32,060 nt of DNA from Verrucomicrobiota bacterium (GTDB taxonomy: Bacteria; Verrucomicrobiota; Verrucomicrobiia; Opitutales; Opitutaceae): the NCBI GenBank assembly GCA_030604905.1, contig JAUVVA010000038.1:1-32060 (forward strand), written 5' to 3'. Under the pieces are notes generated by a model. That model had not been told where the DNA came from and searched no databases. It saw nothing but the letters and a program-made list of their open reading frames with translations. The position numbers and the translations under genes are program-made. The stretch's first letter is position 1. Each line of letters begins with the position of its first letter. This document shows positions 21,986 through 30,264 of the stretch, in pieces.

Positions 21986-22950
21986 AAGCCGAGGGCGGCG
22001 CGGGCCTTGGCGATCTGGGTCTCGGTCGTATCCGCGATGTCGATACGGACGGCGTCGGCGGGTTTTTCCAGGGTGGAGAGCTGGCTGTCGAGCAGCGCGG
22101 CGGGCATGAAGTGGCCGGCGCGGCCGGCGAGGCGCTCGGCGAGCAGTTCGCGCGGGCCGTCGAGGAAGACCAGGCGCATGCGGGCGCGCTCGGCCCAGAG
22201 GGCGTCGCGGTAGGCCTGGCGCAGGGCGGAGCAGGCGAGCACGAGCGGGCGCTCCTCGCGCAGGCGGCGCTCGATCTCGGCGCGCAGGGTGGCGAGCCAG
22301 GGCGCGCGCTCGGCGTCGGTGAGCGGGGTGCCGGCTCGCATGAGGGCGATGTTTTCCGCCGAGTGGTAGTCGTCGGCGTCGGCGAAGTCCCAGCCGAGGG
22401 TCTCGGCGAGGGCGCGCCCGTGGGCGCTCTTGCCCGAGCCGCTCACGCCCATGACCACGATGACGAGGGGCTTGATCTCCCAGGCGCGGGCCGCGACGGG
22501 GTCGCGACCTTCGTCAAAGTCGATGTAGTCAAACATCGTCGAGATGGGCTTGCCGGTCACGGCGGGCTCGGCGGCGCGCTGGGCGAGGATGGGGGAGCCG
22601 GAGTCGCGCCAGCCGCGTTTGCTGAGGAAGGCGCAGAAAATCTCGCACTCCTCGTCGCTGCGCGGCGGGTGGCCGAGGGCGGCGGCGCGGGCCTCGACCC
22701 AGGCGAGGATGTCGGCGTCGGCGGCGGAGGGGTGGGCGAGCACGTGGGCTTGGATCTCGGCGAAGGGCACGCGCAGGAAGCGGCAGAGGCGGCCGTCGAA
22801 GACGGTGGGTTTGGCGTCGCCGAGGTTTTCCACGTAGTCGGCGGGGAGGGCGCCGCGGGCGTGGAGGCGGATCTTGTCGAGCATGCGCCCGAAGTAGACG
22901 AGGCGCCCGACTCGGGCGTAGGGGCTGCGGAGACCGGGGACTTGCGGCAT
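21982..22950 (-). CDS. gntK: DUF5069 - gluconokinase fusion protein
   Basis: This 322-residue protein has two domains. Residues 1-150 are a DUF5069 domain (PGLRSPYARVGRLVYFGRML, DKIRLHARGALPADYVENLG, FCAFLSKRGWRD, TMFDYIDFDEGRD), a family of unknown function. Residues 161-322 are a complete thermoresistant-type gluconate kinase: P-loop GVSGSGKS (168-175), DADDYHSAENIALMRAGTPL with TDAERAPWL, LACSALRQAYRD, and GHFMPAALLDSQLSTLE. The kinase makes 6-phosphogluconate from gluconate and ATP, feeding the pentose phosphate or Entner-Doudoroff route. DUF5069 normally occurs as a stand-alone protein, so the fusion suggests a regulatory or sugar-metabolic link. The frame is open throughout with no internal start favouring two proteins. 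Confidence 0.87.
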   Translation of the reverse strand: MPQVPGLRSPYARVGRLVYFGRMLDKIRLHARGALPADYVENLGDAKPTVFDGRLCRFLRVPFAEIQAHVLAHPSAADADILAWVEARAAALGHPPRSDEECEIFCAFLSKRGWRDSGSPILAQRAAEPAVTGKPISTMFDYIDFDEGRDPVAARAWEIKPLVIVVMGVSGSGKSAHGRALAETLGWDFADADDYHSAENIALMRAGTPLTDAERAPWLATLRAEIERRLREERPLVLACSALRQAYRDALWAERARMRLVFLDGPRELLAERLAGRAGHFMPAALLDSQLSTLEKPADAVRIDIADTTETQIAKARAALGL

Positions 22951-23028
22951 GACGCGGCGACCTTGGGCCAGCCGGGTGGGCTTGTCGCGAAAAAGTTGGG
23001 TGGGCGGCCTTCGCGCGCCGTCACTCGA

Positions 23029-23307
23029 TCAGTCGCGGCGCCAGTAGACGACGGTGCAGAGGCTGGCGACGGCAAGGGTGGGGCCGATCAGCCACCACGG
23101 GTTGAACGGCACCGCGTAGGTGCGGCAGGCCCAGTGCACGGCGAAGCATTTGGCGAGGACCAGCACCCAGCAGACGGCGAGCACGAGCTCGAGGCGGCGG
23201 CTGCGCGGCTCGCGGCTGTGCTCCACGCGGACGCCGTTGACGAAGCCGGCGTCGATCTCGCCCGGTTCGGGTTTGCGGTTGTTGAAGCGGGAGAGGGGGG
23301 CGAACAT
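23029..23307 (-). CDS. Small two-span membrane protein, unknown function
   Basis: This 92-residue protein starts at the ATG at 23307 (MFAPLSRFNNRKPEPGEIDA). A longer version from 23355 would add an Arg-rich stretch that looks non-coding. The middle is charged (RVEHSREPRSRRLE) and is followed by two hydrophobic segments, LVLAVCWVLVLAKCFAVHWA and FNPWWLIGPTLAVASLCTVV. No family recognised. It lies between the fusion kinase (same strand, 78 nt downstream) and the divergent S4-domain gene (83 nt away). Confidence 0.6.
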   Translation of the reverse strand: MFAPLSRFNNRKPEPGEIDAGFVNGVRVEHSREPRSRRLELVLAVCWVLVLAKCFAVHWACRTYAVPFNPWWLIGPTLAVASLCTVVYWRRD

Positions 23308-23390
23308 GAGGCGTCTTTCGGTGCGGGAGCGGGTGCGGCGGCGGCGGAAAAACATTTACGCCGCGGGGCCGGGGCGCGCAATCGGGAGAC

Positions 23391-23813
23391 GTGGAAAGCA
23401 GCGAAAAACGCGAGGCGGGCGCGGCGGCTTCGGCCGAGGACGCGCGGCTGGACAAGTGGTTGTGGAGCGTGCGCGCCTACAAGACCCGGGCGCTGGCGGC
23501 CGAGGCCTGCCGGCTGGGCCGGGTGACGGTGGACGGGCGCGAGGCCAAGCCGGCCGCGGCGGTGCGGGCCGGGCAGGTGATCGAGGCGCGCGAGGGCTTG
23601 ATCCTGAGGCGCTTGGTGGTGCTGGGCCTGCCGCGCGGGCGGCAGGGCGCGGCGCGGGCGAAGGAGTTTGTGCGCGACGAGACGCCGCCGGAGGCCTACG
23701 CGGCGGCGCGCGAGCAGCGGGTGCAGCATATCCTCGCCGGGGGAGGGGAGCGCCCGACCAAGCGCGATCGCCGCGCACGGGAACGGCTTTGGGGCGAGTC
23801 AGATGCGCTGTAA
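23391..23813 (+). CDS. S4-domain RNA-binding protein (HslR-like)
   Basis: This 140-residue protein is read from a GTG start. Residues 19-65 form an S4 RNA-binding domain (RLDKWLWSVRAYKTRALAAE, ACRLGRVTVDGREAKPAAAV, RAGQVIEAR), the arrangement of heat-shock protein 15 (HslR), which binds stalled 50S subunits carrying nascent chains. The C-terminal tail (about 85-140) is basic and polar, as in that family. No ATG is available upstream of the S4 domain except in other frames, so GTG is preferred. It stands next to the RRM gene, giving two RNA-binding proteins in a row. Confidence 0.82.
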   Translation: MESSEKREAGAAASAEDARLDKWLWSVRAYKTRALAAEACRLGRVTVDGREAKPAAAVRAGQVIEAREGLILRRLVVLGLPRGRQGAARAKEFVRDETPPEAYAAAREQRVQHILAGGGERPTKRDRRARERLWGESDAL

Positions 23814-24022
23814 AAATCCCCTATTTGCGGGACCTTACAAAATCCGGACTTCCAGAATCTCCTTGCTAATGGGCGGCCGCGCGCTGTGGTGGCGGGCATC
23901 GTTAGCGAACGTTAGATGACAGGAACTGGTGAGTCGTCGGTAGAGTAAGCTCTAGAGATGATTTGAAACCCGATGGTCGGGAACGGACTGGCAGAGACGC
24001 GTCAGCGACGAAACCAAACATC
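23814..24022 (+). promoter_or_regulatory. Long leader region of the RRM protein gene
   Basis: A 209-nt spacer of lower GC than its surroundings precedes the RRM gene. It contains AT-richer stretches (for example 23809-23860) and possible small hairpins such as CCCGATGGTCGGG (23970-23982) and AGAGTAAGCTCT near 23942. A promoter and a structured 5' UTR are likely, as RRM and cold-shock genes often have regulatory leaders, but I could not place -35/-10 boxes with confidence. Confidence 0.35.
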
Positions 24023-24409
24023 ATGAGCAACTCCAAACTCTACGTCGGCAACATGTCCTTCAAGACGACCGAAGACGAGCTCCGTTCCGCCTTCGGCCAA
24101 TTCGGCTCCGTGACCGACGTCTACGTCGCCATGGACAAGATGACCGGCCGCCCCCGCGGCTTCGCGTTCGTCACCATGGGCACGGCCGAAGAGGCCAAGC
24201 TCGCGGCTGAGAAGATGAACGGCGCCGACCTCGGCGGCCGCGCCCTCACCGTGAACGAGGCCCGTCCCAAGGAAGAGGGCGCTGGCCGCTCCTTCGGCGG
24301 TGGCGGCGGCGGTGGTGGCCGCGGCTTCGGTGGCGGCGGCGGCGGTCGTGGCGGCTTCGGCGGCGAGCGCCGTGGCGGCTTCGGCGGCGGCGATCGCGGC
24401 CGCTACTAA
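24023..24409 (+). CDS. Glycine-rich RNA-recognition-motif (RRM) protein
   Basis: This 128-residue protein has one RRM (residues 2-80). RNP2 is [12 protein letters not shown]1 is RGFAFVTM, and the strand LTVNEARPK closes the fold. The last 40 residues are almost entirely Gly with Arg, Phe and Ser (RGG-like repeats such as [20 protein letters not shown]). It resembles the small Gly-rich RNA-binding proteins of cyanobacteria, planctomycetes and Verrucomicrobia, implicated in RNA binding at low temperature. The ATG at 24023 is chosen because the RRM starts a few residues later; an upstream in-frame ATG at 23963 lies in the leader. A strong terminator follows. Confidence 0.93.
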   Translation: MSNSKLYVGNMSFKTTEDELRSAFGQFGSVTDVYVAMDKMTGRPRGFAFVTMGTAEEAKLAAEKMNGADLGGRALTVNEARPKEEGAGRSFGGGGGGGGRGFGGGGGGRGGFGGERRGGFGGGDRGRY

Positions 24410-24453
24410 GCGGACCGCCGGTCCACGCACCGGCCCATCCTCCAATCCCTTCG

Positions 24454-24490
24454 ACGACGCGTCCTTCCGGGCGCGTCGTTTTTTGTTTTT
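24454..24490 (+). terminator. Rho-independent terminator of the RRM gene
   Basis: ACGACGCG (24454-24461) and CGCGTCGT (24472-24479) form a perfect 8-bp stem with a 10-nt loop. It is followed by TTTTTGTTTTT, starting 45 nt after the RRM stop codon. It is the clearest intrinsic terminator in the window. Confidence 0.93.
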
Positions 24491-24528
24491 GTGCCCTATC
24501 GGGTAAATGCCCACGGTCTGCGCCACAA

Positions 24529-25824
24529 ATGAGCGACGAGTCCGAGGTCCCCTCCCTGCGCCTAAAGCGGCCTGGCAACGTCAACCCCGCGGGCACGCCC
24601 CCTTCCGACGCCGGGTCCTCTGCGCCGGGCCCAGGGGACGCGGCCGGCGCCGCGGCGGGAAACCCGACTCCGCCGGGTGGTGGCGCCGAGCCGCCCTTGT
24701 TCATCGACGCCCCGCCGGCCGTGGAGAAATTGCGTCGCCGTCCGAGCCTCGCGCCCTCCACGCCCGAGCCGCAGTCCGAAGCGGAGCCGAAGGCGGCCCC
24801 GTCCGCGGACGCGGCCGCGGGCGGGGCATCGGGGGCTGCGCCGAGCACGGGAGCGTATAAGCTGCGCGTGGCCAATCGCCCGCCGCCGCCTCCCCCCCCT
24901 CCCTCGGCCTTGGCGGGCATGCCGCTCTCGCCGCCGCCTTCGGGGGGCTTCCCGGAGGAGGGGGCCATGAACGAGCCGCCGCTCCTGCCGCTGCCGATGA
25001 TACCGCCCCCGGGCGGGGCGGTCCCGCCCCCCGCGATCCCGCCGACCGCGATCCCGCCTTCGACTTTGGTCGGCCTGCCCCCGCACGCGAGCGAGGTGCC
25101 GCTGCCCCCGCTGGCGCCTTTGCCCGGGATGCCGGCCCCTTTTCCTCCCGCGGCCGGGCCCCTTCCGCCCGGTGCCTCGCGTCCGCCGGTGCACCTGCGC
25201 GCCGGGGCTCCGGCGGAGGCGCTCGACCCCTCCAAGCTGCCTCCGCCGCTGCCGAGCACGCCGCGGGCAAAACCCAACGCCAGCGCCAAGCGCGACATGG
25301 CTCTCTTTGGCCTCGCCTTGCTCCTCGTGGTGGGCGGAGGCGTGGCGGCCTACCTGTATTTCGCCGGGGCGGGCGAGACCGAGACGCCGCCGCCGGTGGC
25401 CGTGCGCGAGCGTAGCACCGGGACCGATGCGCCGAGCACGGCCCCCGCCGCGTCGCCTTCGCCTGTGGTGACGGCCCCGGCTACGCCGGCTGCGAGCGCC
25501 GCGGACGGCGACTTGGCCAGTGGCGGCAGCCCGGTGCCGCAAGAAGGCGGGACGCTCAGCGCGCCGCCTCCGGGTCCGCCCCCGCCCGTGGTGCCGCCGC
25601 CCCCGCCGCCGCCTTCGCCGCGTTTCGTTCGTTATGCGGAGTCCATCCGGGTGAGCGGCGTCTTTCAAGGCACCCCGGCGCGCGCCCTTATCGACGGGCG
25701 CATCGTGCGTGCCGGCGACCTGCTCGATCCCGCGCTCGGAATCACCTTTGTCGCGGTCGACGCCGACACGAAGCACCTGATTCTCGAGGAGGCCAGCGGC
25801 GCGCGGATTCGGGTAAAATATTGA
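24529..25824 (+). CDS. Proline-rich single-span protein with GspB/PilP-like C-terminal domain
   Basis: This 431-residue protein is largely low-complexity Pro/Ala. A cytoplasmic Pro-rich region (1-255) is followed by one transmembrane span at about 256-278 (MALFGLALLLVVGGGVAAYL), a second Pro/Ala-rich linker (280-364), and a compact C-terminal domain at about 365-431 (RYAESIRVSGVFQGTPARAL, IDGRIVRAGDLLDPALGITF, LILEEASGARIRVKY). That domain has the hallmarks of the small beta domain of GspB and PilP, inner-membrane proteins of type II secretion and type IV pili. The relation is inferred from pattern only. No other secretion genes are nearby. It follows the RRM terminator and converges on glpD. 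Confidence 0.65.
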   Translation: MSDESEVPSLRLKRPGNVNPAGTPPSDAGSSAPGPGDAAGAAAGNPTPPGGGAEPPLFIDAPPAVEKLRRRPSLAPSTPEPQSEAEPKAAPSADAAAGGASGAAPSTGAYKLRVANRPPPPPPPPSALAGMPLSPPPSGGFPEEGAMNEPPLLPLPMIPPPGGAVPPPAIPPTAIPPSTLVGLPPHASEVPLPPLAPLPGMPAPFPPAAGPLPPGASRPPVHLRAGAPAEALDPSKLPPPLPSTPRAKPNASAKRDMALFGLALLLVVGGGVAAYLYFAGAGETETPPPVAVRERSTGTDAPSTAPAASPSPVVTAPATPAASAADGDLASGGSPVPQEGGTLSAPPPGPPPPVVPPPPPPPSPRFVRYAESIRVSGVFQGTPARALIDGRIVRAGDLLDPALGITFVAVDADTKHLILEEASGARIRVKY

Positions 25825-25910
25825 GCCCGGATCTGGCGGCGGTCCCGGCTCGTCCCGCGACCCCGCGTCCTTGCCTGACGCCGGTTCAGCCTACCGAGGG
25901 TATTTTCGTT

Positions 25911-27473
25911 TCAGGGGACGTAGCCTGTCGCGAGCGTGACGAAACTCCGCGCCTGCGCCTCCGCCCAGGCGGCGTCGCGGCCGCGCTCCTCCGCCAAGAT
26001 CGCGGCTGCGCGCGGCGCGCACTCGGCGGCGGCGCGGGCGTCGAGCAACAACGCGCGCGTGCGGCGAGACAACAGGTCCTCGACCGTCTCGGCCATCTCC
26101 TCGCGCGCGGCCCAGCGCAGCTCGGCCTCGGTGTAGGGCAGACGCGAATGCAGGGGCGCGGCCGGGCCGCAGGCCATCACCGCCGCGTGCTCCGTGCCGT
26201 AGACCGAAGCGGGTGAGGCCGCCGTGGCGGCCGCGACGGGCGCGGTCGCGGAGGACTCGCCGACGCCGAGCAAGGCGAACTGCGCGGTCCGGCAGGGGCG
26301 GGCGAGCAGGCCCGCGCTGCGCTCGGCGAGGTCGACCACCTGCTCCGCCATCTCGCGGTAGGTGGTCCACTTGCCGCCGGTCACGGTGAGCAGGCCGCCC
26401 GGCCCCACGAGCAAGGCGTGCTCGCGCGAGAGGTTGGCGGTCTTTTGCCCGGCGCGCCCTTTCACGAGCGGACGCAGCCCGGCGAAGACGCTCAACACGT
26501 CCTGCTCGCCGGGCCGCCCGGCGAGGTAGCGCCGGGCGTGCTCGAGGATGAAGGCCCGCTCCTCCGGCAGGGCGCGCGGCTCCGCCTCGGCCGCGGGGCG
26601 CGGGGTGTCGGTCGTGCCGAGGACCACGCGGTCGTGCCAGGGGATCGCGAAGAGCACGCGGCCGTCCTCGGTCTTGGGCACCATGAGGGCCGCGTCGCCG
26701 GGGAGGAAACGGCGCGGCAGCACGAGGTGCGCGCCCTGGCTCACCGAGACCAGGGGCTCGGCGGCGGGCTCCTCGCGCCGCCGTAGTTCGTCCACGAATA
26801 CGCCGGTGGCGTTGACGACCACCCGGGCCCGCGCGGTCCACTCCGCGCCGTCGAGGCGGTCGCGCAGCTCGACACCGACCACGCGGCCGCCCTCGCGCAC
26901 GAGGCCGCCGGCCTCGACGTGGTTGAGCAGCACCGCGCCCTGCGCGGCGGCGCTGCGCGCGAGGGTGATGGCGAGGCGGGCGTCGTCGAACTGGGCGTCG
27001 TGGTAGAGCACGCCGCCGCGCAGGCCGCCGGGCTCGGCGGTGGGCAGGTGCCGGAGGGTCTCGGCGCGGCCGAGCACGCGCGAGCGGCCGAGGGAGAGCG
27101 CTCCGGCGAGGGTGTCGTAGAGCTCGAGGCCGACGCCGTAGAAGGCCTTGTCGGTCCAGCCGTAGGCGGGGATGACGAAGGCGAGGTCGCGCACGAGGTG
27201 GGGCGCGTTGCGCGCGAGGCGGCCGCGCTCGCGCAGGGCGGATTGCACGAGGCGGATGTTGCCCTGGCGCAGGTAGCGCACGCCGCCGTGCACGAGCTTG
27301 GTGGAGCGGCTGGAGGTGCCGGAGGCGAAGTCGCCGCGCTCGACCAGCGCCACGCGGTGGCCGCGCAGGGCGGCGTCGAGGGCGACGCCGAGGCCGGTGG
27401 CGCCGCCGCCGACCACGAGGAGGTCGAAGCGTTCGCCGGCGCGCAGCCGGGAGAGCATGTCGGCGCGGTGCAT
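25911..27473 (-). CDS. glpD: FAD-dependent glycerol-3-phosphate dehydrogenase
   Basis: This 520-residue flavoprotein oxidises glycerol-3-phosphate to dihydroxyacetone phosphate at the inner membrane and passes electrons to quinone. The N-terminus has the FAD-binding Rossmann motif LLVVGGGATGLGVALDAALR (18-37), then GTSSRSTKLVHGGVRYLRQG (52-71). Later GlpD blocks are IPWHDRVVLGTTDTP, VFAGLRPLV and TVTGGKWTTYREMAEQVVDL, followed by the C-terminal helical DAO_C region (YTEAELRWAAREEMAETVED, LLSRRTRALLLDA). The start ATG at 27473 places the Rossmann fold at the usual distance. It follows glpK after only 21 nt, so the two are probably one transcript, glpKD. No glpF or glpR is visible here. Confidence 0.94.
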   Translation of the reverse strand: MHRADMLSRLRAGERFDLLVVGGGATGLGVALDAALRGHRVALVERGDFASGTSSRSTKLVHGGVRYLRQGNIRLVQSALRERGRLARNAPHLVRDLAFVIPAYGWTDKAFYGVGLELYDTLAGALSLGRSRVLGRAETLRHLPTAEPGGLRGGVLYHDAQFDDARLAITLARSAAAQGAVLLNHVEAGGLVREGGRVVGVELRDRLDGAEWTARARVVVNATGVFVDELRRREEPAAEPLVSVSQGAHLVLPRRFLPGDAALMVPKTEDGRVLFAIPWHDRVVLGTTDTPRPAAEAEPRALPEERAFILEHARRYLAGRPGEQDVLSVFAGLRPLVKGRAGQKTANLSREHALLVGPGGLLTVTGGKWTTYREMAEQVVDLAERSAGLLARPCRTAQFALLGVGESSATAPVAAATAASPASVYGTEHAAVMACGPAAPLHSRLPYTEAELRWAAREEMAETVEDLLSRRTRALLLDARAAAECAPRAAAILAEERGRDAAWAEAQARSFVTLATGYVP

Positions 27474-27494
27474 GGCGGGAGGGGCGCGGCTTGT

Positions 27495-28988
27495 TTAGGC
27501 TTTGGCCCAGTCGCGGCTGCGCTCGACGGCGCGGGCCCACTCGGCGAGGCGGGCGGCGCGGGTGGCGGCGTCGAGCCGGGGCTCGACGCGGCGGTCCTCG
27601 GCCCAGTGCGCGGCGAATTCCTCCGGGGCGAGCGCGCCCGCGCCTACGCCGGCGAGGGCGGCGGCGCCGAGGGCGGTGGTCTCGCTCACGCGGGGGCGGA
27701 GCACGGCGTGGCCGAGCAGGTCGGCCTGGAGCTGGAGGAGGGGCTCGCTGCGGCTGGCGCCGCCGTCGACGCGCAGCTCGGCGAGGGGGAGGCCGGCGTC
27801 GCGCTCCATCGCGACGAGCAGCTCGGTGGTCTGGAAGGCGATGGACTCGAGGACGGCGCGGCAGAGGTGGGCGCGGTTGACGCCGCGGGTGAGGCCGAGG
27901 AGGGCGCCGCGCGCGAAGGGATCCCGGTGCGGGGCGCCGAGGCCGGTGAAGGCGGGCACGAGGAGGGCCCCGCCGGCGTCGGGCACGGAGGCGGCGAGCG
28001 TGTCGAGCTCGGCGGCGCTTTGCACGAGGCCCAGCTCGTCGCGCAGCCACTGGATGGCGGCGCCGGCGACGAAGACGGAGCCCTCGAGCGCGTAGGTGAG
28101 GCGACCGCCGAGGCGCCAGGCGACGGTGCCGAGGAGGGCGTTGCGCGAGCGCACGGGCTCGGGGCCGGTGTGGAGGAGGAGGAAGGCGCCGGTCCCGTAG
28201 GTGGCCTTGGCCATGCCGGGGCGGAGGCAGGCCTGGCCGAAGAGGGCGCTTTGCTGGTCGCCGACGAGCGCGGTGATGGGCGCGCCGGCGGCGGGTTGAT
28301 CGTCGGCCACCACGCCGAAGGAGCCGGCGGTGTCGCGCACTTCGGGCAGAACGGAGGCGGGGATGCGGAAGAGGCGGAGCAGGTCCTCGTCCCAGGCGCC
28401 GGTGTGGAGGTTGAGAAGGAGGGTGCGGGAGGCGTTGGAGGGATCGGTGGCGTGCACGCGGCCGCCGCTGAGGCGCCAGAGCAGCCAGGTGTCGACGGTG
28501 CCGAAGGCGAGTTCGCCGCGCTCGGCGGCGGCGCGCGCGCCGGGCACCTGGTCGAGGAGCCAGGCGAGCTTGGTGGCGGAGAAGTAGGGATCGAGGCGGA
28601 GGCCGGTTTTTTCGGTGATGAGGGGTTCGAGGCCCTGGGCGCGGAGGCTGGCGCAGGCCTCGGCGCCGCGGCGGTCCTGCCAGACGATGGCGCGGTGGAG
28701 GGGGCGGCCGCTGCGGCGATCCCAGAGCAGGGTGGTCTCGCGCTGGTTGGCGATGCCGACGGCGGCGATATCGGTGGCGGCGAGGCCGGCGCGGGCGAGG
28801 GCCTCGGCGGCGCAGGCGCGCTGGGTTTGCCAGATGTCCTCCGGCTCGTGTTCGACCCAGCCGGGTTGTGGGTAGTGCTGGGGAAACTCGTGTTGGGCGA
28901 CGGCGAGGGGCTGGCCGGCGAGGTCAAAAACGATGGCGCGCGAGGAGGTGGTGCCTTGGTCGAGAGCCAGGACGTGAGGGCGGGGCAT
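27495..28988 (-). CDS. glpK: Glycerol kinase
   Basis: This 497-residue FGGY-family kinase phosphorylates glycerol to sn-glycerol-3-phosphate in the cytoplasm, the substrate of the downstream GlpD. Diagnostic blocks are [15 protein letters not shown] (8-22), [50 protein letters not shown] with [11 protein letters not shown], and [18 protein letters not shown] and [19 protein letters not shown] in the second FGGY domain. The length matches the family (about 500). It starts 237 nt downstream of engB, in a spacer that carries two long palindromes at 29095-29187, which are candidate operators. There is no Shine-Dalgarno motif. Confidence 0.95.
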   Translation of the reverse strand: MPRPHVLALDQGTTSSRAIVFDLAGQPLAVAQHEFPQHYPQPGWVEHEPEDIWQTQRACAAEALARAGLAATDIAAVGIANQRETTLLWDRRSGRPLHRAIVWQDRRGAEACASLRAQGLEPLITEKTGLRLDPYFSATKLAWLLDQVPGARAAAERGELAFGTVDTWLLWRLSGGRVHATDPSNASRTLLLNLHTGAWDEDLLRLFRIPASVLPEVRDTAGSFGVVADDQPAAGAPITALVGDQQSALFGQACLRPGMAKATYGTGAFLLLHTGPEPVRSRNALLGTVAWRLGGRLTYALEGSVFVAGAAIQWLRDELGLVQSAAELDTLAASVPDAGGALLVPAFTGLGAPHRDPFARGALLGLTRGVNRAHLCRAVLESIAFQTTELLVAMERDAGLPLAELRVDGGASRSEPLLQLQADLLGHAVLRPRVSETTALGAAALAGVGAGALAPEEFAAHWAEDRRVEPRLDAATRAARLAEWARAVERSRDWAKA

Positions 28989-29094
28989 GGCCGCAGCATG
29001 AGGACTTTGCGTCGCGGCGCGAGCGCGAGACGGCGGCGAGGTGTGGGCGGAGCGGGACGGGCGAAGAGACGGCGGTGGGCGGGGGTGACGATCG

Positions 29095-29121
29095 AAACTG
29101 TCACCAATCTGGTGACAGTTT
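29095..29121. repeat. Palindrome family A, copy upstream of glpK
   Basis: AAACTGTCACCA (29095-29106) and its exact reverse complement TGGTGACAGTTT (29110-29121) flank a 3-nt ATC loop. The segment 29094-29117 matches, as reverse complement, 24 bases of the beta-mannosidase gene (9135-9158). It lies 107 nt upstream of the glpK start, so an operator role is possible too. Confidence 0.85.
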
Positions 29122-29159
29122 TCCTGACGGAGGGCCGTTTGATCGAGCGGGCGGGGCGG

Positions 29160-29187
29160 AAAGTGTAACCACCGGTGGTTACACTTT
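29160..29187. repeat. Perfect 28-bp palindrome upstream of glpK, family A variant
   Basis: AAAGTGTAACCACC is followed immediately by its reverse complement GGTGGTTACACTTT. The outer bases follow the same AAANTGTNACCA...TGGTNACANTTT plan as the element 40 bp away, so the two are probably related. It lies 38 bp after the engB stop (minus-strand order) and may be a terminator-like stem or an operator. Confidence 0.85.
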
Positions 29188-29225
29188 GGGCGGGGCGCGG
29201 GCGGAGTGCGAAGCGTCGACGGCAG

Positions 29226-29834
29226 CTACTTGGCGCGGCGCTCGGCGAGGCGCTGGGCGAGGTGGGCGAGGATTTCCTTTTGGCCGGTCTTGGCGGTGGC
29301 GGAACAGGCGAAGACGGGCGGGGCGGGCTCGGGCAAAAACTCGGCGGCGGCGGCGAGGAAGGTCTCGATGGCGGCGCGGGTCTTGGTGGGGGACTGCTTG
29401 TCGGTCTTGGTGAAGACGAGGGCGGTCTCGACGTCGCGGCCGGCGAGCCAGGCGAGGAAGTCGAGGTCGATGCGCTGGGGCTCGAGGCGGGAGTCGATGA
29501 GCAGGAAGACCGTGTCGAGGTTGGGCCGTTTCTCGATGTATTCGGCGACGGCGACGTTGAACTCGTGTTTATCCTGGGTGGCGACCCTGGCGTAGCCGTA
29601 GCCGGGCAGGTCGACGAGGGACCAGTTGCGGTTTATGCGGAAGAAGTTGAGGAGCTTGGTCTTGCCGGGGACGGAGGAGGCGAGGGCGAGGGCCTTGCGG
29701 CCGGTGAGGAGGTTGATGAGGGAGGATTTGCCGACGTTGGAGCGGCCGATGAAGGCAAACTCGGGCAGGTTCCAGCGCGGGCAATCGCGCAAGCCCGCGG
29801 CGCTGGTCTCGAACTCGGCGGAGAGGATCTTCAT
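29226..29834 (-). CDS. engB: Ribosome biogenesis GTP-binding protein YsxC/EngB
   Basis: This 202-residue TRAFAC GTPase is needed for late assembly of the 50S ribosomal subunit. G1 is IGRSNVGKSSLINLLTGRK (29-47), the switch I region has SSVPGKTKLLNFF, G3 is LVDLPGYGYARV (73-84), G4 is VFTKTDK and G5 lies in FACSATAKTGQKEIL. The N-terminus FETSAAGLRDCPRWNLPEFA is the usual EngB lead-in. The size is typical. It is 106 nt from the small membrane-protein gene on the same strand and upstream of glpK, with two palindromes in the spacer that follows. Confidence 0.95.
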   Translation of the reverse strand: MKILSAEFETSAAGLRDCPRWNLPEFAFIGRSNVGKSSLINLLTGRKALALASSVPGKTKLLNFFRINRNWSLVDLPGYGYARVATQDKHEFNVAVAEYIEKRPNLDTVFLLIDSRLEPQRIDLDFLAWLAGRDVETALVFTKTDKQSPTKTRAAIETFLAAAAEFLPEPAPPVFACSATAKTGQKEILAHLAQRLAERRAK

Positions 29835-29940
29835 GGGGAGGGAGTTGGCGGGGGCGGGGCGGCGGCGGCACGCAAAAAAGCCGCGGCCGCCAAAGGAGGC
29901 GGGCGCGGCTGGCGGGGGACGGATGGCGGGGCGCGGCCGA

Positions 29941-30150
29941 TCAGCGCTCGTCGCGATCGGCGCGGGAATGGATGCGGATCGGCTTGGGCTCGGGCAGGCC
30001 GAGGTGGAAGCTGATCAGGGCCAGCGCGGCGAGAAACACCGCGGTGAGCTCGGCCTTGAGGAAGGCTCCGCACACGGCGGCCGCGACGGCGAGGATCAGC
30101 GCGAGGCCGAGAAAGGGAAACGTGGAGCGGGCGGGGGCGGAGCGTTTCAT
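29941..30150 (-). CDS. Small membrane protein, unknown function
   Basis: This 69-residue protein is read from the ATG at 30150 (MKRSAPARSTFPFLGLALIL). Two hydrophobic segments, FPFLGLALILAVAAAVCGAF and LTAVFLAALALISFHLGL, are followed by a charged tail (PEPKPIRIHSRADRDER). The positive N-terminus and loop suggest a two-span inner-membrane hairpin. A longer frame reaches 30270 but would run through a repeat-like region, so it was not chosen. No family recognised. No Shine-Dalgarno motif. Confidence 0.55.
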   Translation of the reverse strand: MKRSAPARSTFPFLGLALILAVAAAVCGAFLKAELTAVFLAALALISFHLGLPEPKPIRIHSRADRDER

Positions 30151-30264
30151 GGTGGGTATGCCGGATGCGACGCCCGAAACTAACCGGAGTTCCGCACGGG
30201 GGCAAGTATGCTTGGAAGTGCGTAAGGGCGTCCGAGGCCGGGGCTGGGGCTCCGGGTTTATCGG

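Noticed and set aside
22111..23526. 471-codon plus-strand frame across the DUF5069-gluconokinase gene
   Set aside because: Antisense shadow. The minus strand encodes both DUF5069 and a full kinase domain.
24300..24400. GGCGGC-rich tract as a tandem DNA repeat element
   Set aside because: It is the coding region of the Gly-rich tail of the RRM protein and is explained by protein composition.
26919..29168. 749-codon open frame antisense to glpK and glpD
   Set aside because: Low-complexity Gly/Ala/Glu product. Both sense genes are full-length, well-conserved enzymes.
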